DNA from: Bacteroidales bacterium
GTDB taxonomy: Bacteria; Bacteroidota; Bacteroidia; Bacteroidales; WCHB1-69
DNA: 5,804 bases
Assembly: GCA_028683685.1 (NCBI GenBank)
Contig: JAQUHH010000164.1
Location: 1-5,804, forward strand
Direction of reading: 5' to 3'
Below, in pieces: positions 1 to 5,537 of the stretch (its first letter is position 1; every line of letters begins with the position of its first letter). Below the pieces are notes generated by a model. That model saw only the letters and a list, made by a program, of their open reading frames with translations, was not told the DNA's origin and did no database searches. Made by a program: the position numbers and the translations under genes.

Positions 1-123
1 ACTGGAATTCCATATGTATTTGAATTTGACGAAAATATGAATCTTGTTAAAGATTACTTTTTGGCAGATGAAGAAACATTGAAAAAATTAATGGATGAAG
101 TGGCGAATCAAGGTAAAAAATAA
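1..123 (+). CDS. gpmA: 2,3-bisphosphoglycerate-dependent phosphoglycerate mutase, C-terminal end (5' truncated by window)
   Basis: Frame 1 is open from the first base to a TAA at 121-123 and gives the last 40 residues of a protein. The fragment starts TGIPYVFEFDENMNL and ends DEVANQGKK. The TGIP-(Y/L)-V-(F/Y)-E-(F/L)-DEN stretch and the terminal VANQGK are hallmarks of the C-terminus of cofactor-dependent phosphoglycerate mutase (GpmA), the cytosolic glycolytic enzyme that interconverts 3- and 2-phosphoglycerate. The catalytic histidines lie upstream of the window and cannot be checked. Only 6 bases separate its stop from the next start, and a second glycolytic gene (aldolase) follows, so co-transcription is likely. 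The identification rests on a short tail, but that tail is distinctive. Confidence 0.85.
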   Translation, partial: TGIPYVFEFDENMNLVKDYFLADEETLKKLMDEVANQGKK

Positions 124-129
124 CATAAT

Positions 130-843
130 ATGAATCACTGGGTGATTCCAGACATACATGGGTGTCATAAGACACTAAAATCTTTGATCGAAAATCATAT
201 TTCTCCGTCAAAAGAAGATACTATTACCTTTTTGGGTGATTACGTAGATCGCGGACCTCATTCCAAAAAAGTAATGTCTTATATTATGAAGCTTCAAAAA
301 GAATTTCCAAATGTAAATTGTCTTCGTGGAAATCACGAAGAATACATGCTTGAGGCTTATAGAAGAGAAAAAAACCGCAAATGGTACCATTTATTTCCTG
401 ATAAATCGGCTTTGAAATTATGGAAATCGGTAGGCGGAAAACAGACATTGCGGAGTTTTAAAGTAAAAAGACCATTGGATATTCCAGAAAAATACATCAA
501 ATGGCTTGAAAATTTAAAATATTATGTGCTAACAGATAAGTATGTAATTGTACATGCAGGTTTGAATTTTGAAATTGAGGATCCTTTTTCGGATAAATTA
601 GCCATGATTCAATTGAGAAACTTTAAAGTAAAACCGGAAAAAATTGGAAATCGAAAAATAATTCATGGTCATGTTCCTTTAAGTTTGGATTTCATCCTGT
701 CGACTATTGAAGACGAAAACTCACCGTATATTGCCCTTGACAATGGTTGTTATCGTCGTTCGAAAGTTGGGATGGGTAGTCTTTTAGCATTGGAAATTAA
801 TAGTTTAAGAATAGTATCACAAGTAAATATAGATATAATTTAA
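130..843 (+). CDS. PPP-family metallophosphoesterase (serine/threonine protein phosphatase-like)
   Basis: The 237-residue protein carries the full set of calcineurin-like (PPP) metal-site motifs in order: PDIHG at 7-11 (metal ligands D8 and H10), GDYVDRG at 36-42 (D37, D40, R41), RGNHE at 66-70 (N68, H69), HAG at 142-144, and HGH at 179-181. The length and spacing resemble bacterial single-domain PPP enzymes such as lambda phosphatase and PrpA/PrpB, which dephosphorylate Ser/Thr/Tyr residues using two metal ions. Diadenosine tetraphosphatase (ApaH) shares the fold, so a nucleotide substrate is possible. The first motif has Pro where GD-x-H is usual, but the metal ligands are intact. There is no signal peptide or membrane segment, so the protein is cytosolic. 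It sits 6 bases after gpmA and 11 bases before fbaA, suggesting one operon. The ATG at 130 is the first one after the gpmA stop and places the first motif at the usual distance from the N-terminus. Family assignment is firm; substrate is unknown. Confidence 0.9.
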   Translation: MNHWVIPDIHGCHKTLKSLIENHISPSKEDTITFLGDYVDRGPHSKKVMSYIMKLQKEFPNVNCLRGNHEEYMLEAYRREKNRKWYHLFPDKSALKLWKSVGGKQTLRSFKVKRPLDIPEKYIKWLENLKYYVLTDKYVIVHAGLNFEIEDPFSDKLAMIQLRNFKVKPEKIGNRKIIHGHVPLSLDFILSTIEDENSPYIALDNGCYRRSKVGMGSLLALEINSLRIVSQVNIDII

Positions 844-854
844 AATATAAAAAA

Positions 855-1934
855 ATGAGCGAAAAAATTTCATCAATCGTAAAACCAGGAGTTGCAACCG
901 GAAAAGATGTTCACGAAATCTTCAGAATTGCTCGCGAGCAGCATTTTGCATTGCCAGCTGTGAACGTGGTTGGAACCAACTCTGTGAATGCCGTTATGGA
1001 AGTTGCCAAAGAGGTTAATTCACCAATTATTGTTCAGTTTTCAAATGGAGGTGCTTTGTTTTATGCTGGAAAATCTTTAAAAAATGATCAAGAAAAAGCA
1101 GCGATAGCAGGTGCGGTTTCAGGTGCTCAACATGTGCACTTGATGGCAGAACATTATGGAATTCCTGTAATTTTGCATACCGACCATGCAGCAAAAAAAC
1201 TATTGCCTTGGATTGATGGTTTGTTGGATGCTGGTGAAGCTTTTTATAAAACCCACGGAAAACCCCTTTTCAGCTCTCATATGCTCGATTTGTCCGAAGA
1301 AACACTGATGGAAAATATTGATATTTGTAAAAAATATTTGACTCGAATGAGTAAAATCGGAATGACATTAGAAATCGAACTTGGAATTACAGGCGGTGAA
1401 GAAGATGGCGTTGATAATACCGGAATCGATAGTTCAAAATTATATACACAACCCGAAGATGTGGCATATGCTTATGAAGAGTTAAGTAAAATTAGCGACA
1501 GCTTTACGATTGCAGCCTCTTTTGGAAATGTACACGGGGTTTATAAACCAGGGAATATTAGATTAGAACCTATTATTTTGAAAAACTCTCAGGAATATAT
1601 TCATAAGAAACTTAAAACAGAACCCAATCCAGTGAATTTTGTATTTCATGGTGGATCAGGTTCCGAACCAGAAAAAATAAAAGAAGCCATCTCTTATGGC
1701 GTGGTGAAAATGAATATTGATACCGATACTCAGTGGTCATATTGGGAAGGAGTCATGAATTATTATAAAACCCAAAAAGCATACTTGCAAGGTCAAATTG
1801 GAAATCCAGATGGAGACGACAAGCCCAATAAAAAATATTACGATCCTCGTGCATGGCTACGAGAAGGCGAAAAATACACTGTAGCTCGTTTAAAACAAGC
1901 TTATGAGGACTTGAATGGCGTAAATAGATACTAA
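855..1934 (+). CDS. fbaA: Class II fructose-bisphosphate aldolase
   Basis: The 359-residue protein has the length of Escherichia coli FbaA (class IIA) and aligns with its active site at an offset of one residue. Visible residues are the catalytic Asp and first zinc His in LHTDHAAKKLLPW (D110, H111), the Glu in TLEIELGITGGEEDGVDN (E175), and the zinc histidines in ASFGNVHGVY (H227) and FVFHGGSGS (H265). KMNIDTDTQW (285-294) supplies the phosphate-binding segment. The enzyme is a zinc-dependent cytosolic aldolase that cleaves fructose 1,6-bisphosphate to dihydroxyacetone phosphate and glyceraldehyde 3-phosphate, and runs in reverse in gluconeogenesis. The ATG at 855 follows an A-rich stretch (AAAATATAAAAAA), the usual Bacteroidota substitute for a Shine-Dalgarno site. 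It follows the phosphoesterase by 11 bases and is followed by a strong terminator, so it is the last gene of the gpmA-phosphoesterase-fbaA unit. Confidence 0.97.
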   Translation: MSEKISSIVKPGVATGKDVHEIFRIAREQHFALPAVNVVGTNSVNAVMEVAKEVNSPIIVQFSNGGALFYAGKSLKNDQEKAAIAGAVSGAQHVHLMAEHYGIPVILHTDHAAKKLLPWIDGLLDAGEAFYKTHGKPLFSSHMLDLSEETLMENIDICKKYLTRMSKIGMTLEIELGITGGEEDGVDNTGIDSSKLYTQPEDVAYAYEELSKISDSFTIAASFGNVHGVYKPGNIRLEPIILKNSQEYIHKKLKTEPNPVNFVFHGGSGSEPEKIKEAISYGVVKMNIDTDTQWSYWEGVMNYYKTQKAYLQGQIGNPDGDDKPNKKYYDPRAWLREGEKYTVARLKQAYEDLNGVNRY

Positions 1935-1947
1935 ACGCTTATAAAAT

Positions 1948-1985
1948 AAAAAACGCCAAATACAATCAGTATTTGGCGTTTTTTT
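1948..1985 (+). terminator. Rho-independent terminator of the fbaA operon
   Basis: ACGCCAAATAC (1953-1963) pairs perfectly with GTATTTGGCGT (1969-1979) across a 5-base loop (AATCA). The stem is flanked by an A run on the left and seven T on the right (1979-1985). It begins 13 bases after the fbaA stop, the expected place for the end of the leftward operon. The flanking A and T runs extend the stem and could let it work in the other direction too. Confidence 0.92.
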
Positions 1986-2007
1986 ATACGATAAAAATGT
2001 TGAAATT

Positions 2008-2037
2008 AAAAAAAGAGTCATTAATGACTCTTTTTTT
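2008..2037 (-). terminator. Perfect-palindrome terminator behind tRNA-Leu (probably bidirectional)
   Basis: AAAAAAAGAGTCATT (2008-2022) is followed at once by its exact reverse complement (2023-2037), a 30-base palindrome without interruption. In RNA this gives a GAGTCA/TGACTC stem with a very small AT loop, ending in seven U on either strand. It starts one base beyond the mature 3' end of the minus-strand tRNA-Leu, so its main role is likely to end that transcript. Its symmetry means it could also back up the fbaA terminator, which lies 22 bases away. Confidence 0.85.
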
Positions 2038-2038
2038 G

Positions 2039-2120
2039 TGCGGATGAAGGGACTCGAACCCCCACGCCTCTCGGCACCAGATCCTAAGTCTGGCGCGGCT
2101 ACCAATTACGCCACATCCGC
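2039..2120 (-). tRNA. tRNA-Leu (anticodon UAG)
   Basis: The reverse strand folds as an 82-base class II tRNA. The acceptor stem is GCGGATG/CATCCGC with discriminator A at 2039. The D arm has a GCG/CGC stem and a loop containing GG. The anticodon stem is CCAGA/TCTGG with loop CTTAGGA, which puts anticodon TAG at 2084-2086. A long variable arm (GCC-GAGA-GGC) follows, then a T arm with loop TTCGAGT. The long variable arm plus UAG identifies a leucine tRNA reading CUA and probably other CUN codons. Two of the five T-stem pairs are G-U. The terminal CCA is not encoded (the bases after the discriminator are C-A-A), so it must be added by the CCA-adding enzyme. A terminator follows directly, and a candidate promoter -7 box lies 12 bases upstream. 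Confidence 0.97.
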
Positions 2121-2131
2121 TTTAGGAAGTG

Positions 2132-2139
2132 CAAAAATA
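2132..2139 (-). promoter_or_regulatory. Candidate -7 promoter element for tRNA-Leu
   Basis: The reverse strand reads TATTTTTG, an exact match to the Bacteroidota -7 consensus TAnnTTTG. Its last base is 12 bases from the mature tRNA 5' end, which would leave a precursor leader of only about 5-8 bases. No TTG is found at the usual -33 distance (the nearest is 10 bases upstream of the box), and the region is very A/T-rich, so a chance match is possible. Confidence 0.45.
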
Positions 2140-2179
2140 ATAAAAAAATCAATCCGAAGTGTTTTTTTTGGTTTTTTTT

Positions 2180-2629
2180 TCAACAATTGTCATCTGCATA
2201 CCATTCGGCATAGGAAGTTGCCGTCTCTCGTAACAACAAAGAATAAAGTTTAATTTTATTGGGTAATATATTTTGCAGTCGTTGTGCAAAATCAATGAGC
2301 ATATTTTCGCTTGTAGGTTGATAATTTACCAATTGAATATTCGCAAAATGCTTTTTCATGGTTTTTATTAATTCTACATCGCTCTCTTTGTTAAGAACCA
2401 ATGCATGGTCGAAAATATCAATAATCTCTTTTTTAACCATTTTTTTTAAATCGCCAAAATCCATCAACATCCCGTTTTTAGGCGACTTTTCGTCATTTAA
2501 TGGATTTCCCACCAACGTAACTAAAAATTCATAGCTGTGCCCGTGGATGTTTTTACACGGACCATCATAATCTTTTAAGGCGTGAGCCATCTCAAAAGTA
2601 AATTGCTTGGTTATTCTTATTTTAGTCAT
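2180..2629 (-). CDS. queD: 6-carboxytetrahydropterin synthase (QueD / PTPS family)
   Basis: The 149-residue protein has all the family's key residues. Zinc histidines are in FEMAHAL (H16) and CKNIHGHSY (H29, H31). The catalytic Cys is C25 in GPCKNIHGH, with D74/H75 in FDHALVLN and the pterin-anchoring Glu in LRETATSYAEW (E135). PTSENM (105-110) is also typical. QueD converts 7,8-dihydroneopterin triphosphate to 6-carboxy-5,6,7,8-tetrahydropterin, an early step toward preQ0 and queuosine in tRNA. The related eukaryotic-type PTPS makes 6-pyruvoyltetrahydropterin, but the Cys25 arrangement and length favour QueD. No other queuosine gene is in the window. Its ATG lies one base after the stop of the upstream nuclease gene (TAA-T-ATG), which suggests translational coupling. 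I see no terminator between its stop and tRNA-Leu. Confidence 0.93.
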   Translation of the reverse strand: MTKIRITKQFTFEMAHALKDYDGPCKNIHGHSYEFLVTLVGNPLNDEKSPKNGMLMDFGDLKKMVKKEIIDIFDHALVLNKESDVELIKTMKKHFANIQLVNYQPTSENMLIDFAQRLQNILPNKIKLYSLLLRETATSYAEWYADDNC

Positions 2630-2630
2630 A

Positions 2631-3983
2631 TTATCGAAGGATTTTGAAAACAGATTTATGATTATTGCTTTCTAAAGTTAGAAAATATAATCCTTGTGAA
2701 AGTTCTTGAAAATCAATAGTGTATGAATAGGATTCAGGAGTATAAGTTCGTATTCTTTTACCACTAATATCCGATATCCATATTTGTGTGGGCAATTCTA
2801 AGCTGTTATTAAATTCAAGATGTAAATTATCCACGACAGGATTTGGGGAAAAACGAACGAAAAAGCCAAGATCTTTATTTGTGATAGAAGTTTCTTGGTT
2901 TGTAATGGTTATTTCTTTAGTTCCAAAAATATTTGAATTATCTGTGGCAGTTGCTTTAACTAATACTGTTCCGTTGTTATTGGCAGTAAGTAAACCAGAA
3001 GTGCTGATAGAAGCAGATCCGCTTTGGTTTTCAACACTCCAAACAATATTTTGGTTGGTAGCATTGCTTGGTAAAACTTCGGCGTTCATTTGCAAACTCC
3101 CTTGTGGTGTGGAAATTACATTTAAATTATTTTCAGAAGTTACAACGATGGAAGTGACGGAAATTATATTTCCTCCCCAAATAGAATGAACCCATTCTGG
3201 AAAATCAATATACGGATTTCTATTGTGTTGAATTTGATAAATGGCATTGTTTCTATCAATCTCTTTTTGACTAACAGGGTCGGCTACGTGCCATTCAAGC
3301 AATAAATTTACAGCCCATGTTACATAAACAGTAGTATTGTTTCCTGATAATATTGTGTTTGACCAATTTGAAACTACATTTTCATAACGAGTGGCCATAT
3401 AAAAGTATGTTCTGGCAAAATCGCCTTTATAATCATCAATGGGTTCAAAAACGATGCCTGAATATCCTGGATATGAAGAGGTTCCAAGTTTGCTTCCATT
3501 CATTGATGTCCACGAAGCACTTCCTACTTGACCAAAAGGATAATTGGAACGTTTGCCGTTTACGTATCCATCCGTTGGATATAGATGAAATAAGTCGCTA
3601 TACATTGGATAAGCATCATTAAACCAACTTTTGGGCATGGAGTGTTCACGATTATAACAATCGTTTTCACTGCCGTAATTTCCACACTGATCGGTGATAA
3701 ATGTGTATTCATACGGAGGTGTTCCGTTGGGATTATCGGAATACATATCCCAAACTTTACCATTTGTTTTTTTATCGGTGCTTTCAAAATCAGTCCATAA
3801 GTTATCATAACTTCTTTGTGTATGTCCCTTAATAATATTGTATAAAGCAGTTTTCAAAGTAAAGCCCTGCAAGCCATCTGCTGAATCATAATATCCAGGA
3901 GGTATTTGTGCCTGAACTCGTATAAATAGACTTATTTGTATTATAAGAAAAGTCCATGCTAAATATTTTAACCCTTTTTTCAT
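2631..3983 (-). CDS. Secreted endonuclease I-family nuclease with Ig-like domain and T9SS type A sorting domain
   Basis: This 450-residue protein has four parts. Residues 1-25 are a signal peptide (KK, hydrophobic core, VQA before Q26). Residues about 35-270 are an endonuclease I domain (EndA/NucM/Vvn type, beta-beta-alpha-metal fold) with NREHSMPKSWF (111-121, E113-H114 being the likely metal/catalytic pair), DLFHLYPTD (130-138), NGKRSNYPFG (142-151), KGDFARTYFYMATRY (186-200) and HNRNPYIDFPEW (253-264). Residues about 276-361 are a bacterial Ig-like (Big_2) domain (LPSNATNQNIVWSV, GLLTANNNGTVLVKATA). Residues about 374-450 are a T9SS C-terminal sorting domain (FSPNPVVDNLHLEF, ISDISGKRI, LSQGLYFLTLES). 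The family cuts DNA, and often RNA, without sequence specificity using Mg2+. The likely site is the cell surface or medium after T9SS export, where it could harvest nucleotides or degrade extracellular DNA. Cysteines C100 and C109 could form a disulfide. It follows mntP by 24 bases and abuts queD. Confidence 0.93.
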   Translation of the reverse strand: MKKGLKYLAWTFLIIQISLFIRVQAQIPPGYYDSADGLQGFTLKTALYNIIKGHTQRSYDNLWTDFESTDKKTNGKVWDMYSDNPNGTPPYEYTFITDQCGNYGSENDCYNREHSMPKSWFNDAYPMYSDLFHLYPTDGYVNGKRSNYPFGQVGSASWTSMNGSKLGTSSYPGYSGIVFEPIDDYKGDFARTYFYMATRYENVVSNWSNTILSGNNTTVYVTWAVNLLLEWHVADPVSQKEIDRNNAIYQIQHNRNPYIDFPEWVHSIWGGNIISVTSIVVTSENNLNVISTPQGSLQMNAEVLPSNATNQNIVWSVENQSGSASISTSGLLTANNNGTVLVKATATDNSNIFGTKEITITNQETSITNKDLGFFVRFSPNPVVDNLHLEFNNSLELPTQIWISDISGKRIRTYTPESYSYTIDFQELSQGLYFLTLESNNHKSVFKILR

Positions 3984-4007
3984 TGTTGTTTGTTTTACAA
4001 TTATTTT

Positions 4008-4574
4008 TTAAATATAATAGAGAGAATCTAACAGTGTTTTTACTCCAAGGAATATTAGAACAGTTCCACCGAAAATCTCAGCCCATTTACTGTTAATGTA
4101 TTGATTCATAGTGCGTCCAATTTTTACTCCTAGGAGCGTAAGTAAAAACGTAATATTTCCAATAATAAATATTGCTTTTAAAATATTTACTTCTAAAAAA
4201 GCAAAACTGAGTCCCACCATAAAGGCATCAATACTGGTTGCTATTGAAAGAGCCAATAAAACTCCTAAATTAGATAGGTCGAAATAACGATCCACTTCTC
4301 TTTTTTTGAGAGCCCCTCCAATCATTTTTATACCAATGATGGAAAGAATGGAAAATGCAATCCAATGGTCGTAAACTTGAATAAATTCTTCAAAAACATC
4401 TCCCAATAACCAGCCTAAGGCAGGCATTCCTGCTTGGAAAAGACCAAAAAACAAAGCCATTAATAAAATGGTTTTTTGTGGTATTTTTTTCTGATAAATA
4501 CTGAATGATAATGCTACCGCAAAGCAATCCATGGCTAATCCAAGGGCAATAAGACTTAGTTCGATTAAATTCAC
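4008..4574 (-). CDS. mntP: Putative manganese efflux pump MntP (GTG start)
   Basis: The 188-residue protein is almost entirely hydrophobic, with about six predicted membrane helices near residues 3-26, 34-58, 70-88, 103-126, 131-151 and 165-186. It shows the internal duplication typical of MntP: LGLAMDCFAVALSF (12-25) is echoed by ATSIDAFMVGLSFA (112-125), carrying the conserved membrane aspartates D16 and D116. GLFQAGMPALGWLLG (44-58) and GIKMIGGALK (81-90) also match the family. MntP exports Mn2+ across the inner membrane and protects against manganese excess. The start is GTG at 4572-4574: a TAG lies two codons upstream, and no in-frame ATG precedes the first helix before M15, so GTG gives the family's normal N-terminus. 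It is the first gene of the minus-strand run mntP-nuclease-queD. Regulation by Mn2+ is plausible from the family but not demonstrated by the sequence. Confidence 0.92.
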   Translation of the reverse strand: MNLIELSLIALGLAMDCFAVALSFSIYQKKIPQKTILLMALFFGLFQAGMPALGWLLGDVFEEFIQVYDHWIAFSILSIIGIKMIGGALKKREVDRYFDLSNLGVLLALSIATSIDAFMVGLSFAFLEVNILKAIFIIGNITFLLTLLGVKIGRTMNQYINSKWAEIFGGTVLIFLGVKTLLDSLYYI

Positions 4575-4591
4575 AATCTAAATATTTTTTA

Positions 4592-4599
4592 CAAAAGTA
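4592..4599 (-). promoter_or_regulatory. Candidate -7 promoter element for mntP and the minus-strand operon
   Basis: The reverse strand reads TACTTTTG, an exact fit to TAnnTTTG. Its end is 17 bases from the GTG start, predicting a leader of roughly 11-14 bases. No TTG is seen at the normal -33 spacing, so this rests on the -7 match and its position between divergent genes. Confidence 0.45.
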
Positions 4600-4616
4600 C
4601 ACAAAAAGTTGTTTGG

Positions 4617-4640
4617 TCGTATTTAGATATTTTTATACGA
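4617..4640. promoter_or_regulatory. Inverted repeat in the mntP upstream region, possible operator
   Basis: TCGTAT (4617-4622) and ATACGA (4635-4640) form a perfect 6-base inverted repeat separated by 12 bases. The spacing matches a dimeric regulator contacting successive half-sites. The two CG dinucleotides stand out in an otherwise A/T-rich stretch. It lies about 18 bases upstream of the candidate mntP -7 box, thus over the -33 region. A DtxR/MntR-like metal regulator would fit the gene, but the sequence is not a recognised MntR box and no regulator is encoded here. Confidence 0.3.
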
Positions 4641-4709
4641 AATTATTATTGTTTTATAATAATATATTTCAAGAAAAGGAAGGGGTCGATTTTCTGCAAA
4701 ATTATTTCG

Positions 4710-4736
4710 TTTGAGTTCAATTTTCTTGTATTTTTG
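4710..4736 (+). promoter_or_regulatory. Candidate promoter for the DUF2520-kdsC pair
   Basis: TTTG at 4710-4713 and TATTTTTG at 4729-4736 resemble the Bacteroidota -33 and -7 elements (TTTG and TAnnTTTG). The -7 match is exact; the 15-base spacer is a little shorter than the usual range. The last base of the -7 box is only 6 bases before the ATG at 4743, so the transcript would start at or within one or two bases of the start codon. Confidence 0.55.
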
Positions 4737-4742
4737 CGGTGT

Positions 4743-5537
4743 ATGAAAACAGAAATAAATAAATTTTCAGTTTTATTAATTGGTTCGGGCAGAGTGGCAA
4801 ATCACATTGCTAAAAGATTGGTACACAACAATGTTTGTATTTCATTGGTGGTCAGTCGTTCCCTGGAAAATGCCCAAAAGCTTGCGGATAAAATTGGCGC
4901 CAAAGCCTCTACAGTTATTCCGGAGAATACAAAATCGTTTGATTTTATAATTATATCGGTTAATGATGATGCATATGAAAAGTGTATTTTTCAACTTATA
5001 AATAATCAAAATTCAATTATTCTTCATACGTCTGGTTCACTAGGATTGGATATCTTTCCTAAAACAATTGCCAATTATGGAGTTCTTTATCCTTTTCAAA
5101 CCTTTTCTATGGAGCGAGAAGTCGATTTTTCGACTATTTCTGTTATGATTGAAGCCAATACTAAAATTAATCTTATTAAAATTAGAGAATTGGCTTTGGC
5201 TTTGTCGCCCGAAGTAGTGGAAGTGAATTCAGAGCAGCGAGCCAAAATTCATATTGCCGCAGTTTTGGTTTGCAATTTCGTCAACTATCTTTATGTAGAA
5301 GCTGAAACTTTGTTGAAACAAAACAATATTGATTTTTCAATTCTTCACTCTTTAATGAGAGAAACAACGCAAAAAGCCATTGAAATATCGCCAGCCAAGG
5401 CACAAACGGGTCCTGCCGTTCGCAACGACCAAAAAATCATCAATAAACATTTGAGTTTGATTACAGATGACAAACTTCGTGATTTGTATCAGAAATTCAG
5501 CAATTTAATAATAGAAAAAAAGAATAAAAATGATTAA
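4743..5537 (+). CDS. Rossmann-like / DUF2520 domain protein (putative NAD(P)-dependent oxidoreductase)
   Basis: The 264-residue protein starts with a beta-strand and dinucleotide-binding loop, VLLIGSGRVANHIAKRL (10-26), where G14-x-G16-x-x-A19 is the Rossmann motif. LVVSRS (35-40) ends the second strand, and FIIISVNDDAYEK (68-80) resembles ProC and F420-dependent oxidoreductase folds. Further family signatures are ILHTSGSLGLDIF (93-105), GVLYPFQTFS (113-122) and the C-terminal DUF2520 part with HIAAVLVCNFVNYLYVEAE (170-188) and QTGPAVRND (221-229). The fold suggests an NAD(P)H-dependent reductase or dehydrogenase, but to my knowledge no reaction is established for this Bacteroidota family. 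ATG at 4743 is preferred over an in-frame TTG at 4734 because that TTG lies inside the candidate -7 box. The next gene begins 8 bases before its stop, indicating coupled translation. Confidence 0.88.
   Translation: MKTEINKFSVLLIGSGRVANHIAKRLVHNNVCISLVVSRSLENAQKLADKIGAKASTVIPENTKSFDFIIISVNDDAYEKCIFQLINNQNSIILHTSGSLGLDIFPKTIANYGVLYPFQTFSMEREVDFSTISVMIEANTKINLIKIRELALALSPEVVEVNSEQRAKIHIAAVLVCNFVNYLYVEAETLLKQNNIDFSILHSLMRETTQKAIEISPAKAQTGPAVRNDQKIINKHLSLITDDKLRDLYQKFSNLIIEKKNKND

Noticed and set aside
1890..2105. 71-codon minus-strand open frame
   Set aside because: It crosses both terminators, half of tRNA-Leu and the end of fbaA; the peptide resembles no known family.
2161..2180. T-rich tract (T8-GG-T9) as a terminator or phase-variable repeat for queD
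   Set aside because: On the queD sense strand it is a run of A, so it is no U tail; it lies beyond the stop codon, so slippage would not alter the protein.
2038..2253. 71-codon plus-strand open frame
   Set aside because: It reads antisense through tRNA-Leu and the end of queD; the 'MKGLEPPRLSAPDPKSGAA'-like peptide is a well-known artefact of translating tRNA-Leu genes.
2788..3189. 133-codon plus-strand open frame antisense to the nuclease gene
   Set aside because: The opposite strand encodes well-defined Big_2 and T9SS domains; this is a shadow frame.
3353..3808. Open frames of 89 codons (plus) and 82 codons (minus) within the nuclease gene
   Set aside because: Both overlap the conserved catalytic part of the endonuclease in other frames and show no family features.
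4390..4602. 70-codon minus-strand open frame overlapping the start of mntP
   Set aside because: It is a frame-shifted reading of the mntP 5' end; mntP itself has the conserved helices and aspartates.
4642..4663. Inverted repeat ATTATTAT / ATAATAAT with a 6-base loop
   Set aside because: It consists only of A-T pairs in a very A/T-rich region and could easily arise by chance; no T run follows to make it a terminator.
4734..4742. TTG at 4734 as the start of the DUF2520 gene
   Set aside because: It lies within the candidate -7 promoter box and adds only three residues; ATG at 4743 gives the usual N-terminus directly before the Rossmann strand.
4575..4742. Manganese riboswitch (yybP-ykoY type) upstream of mntP
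   Set aside because: The predicted leader is only about a dozen bases, and I see no structured, G/C-containing aptamer-like sequence in the whole A/T-rich region.
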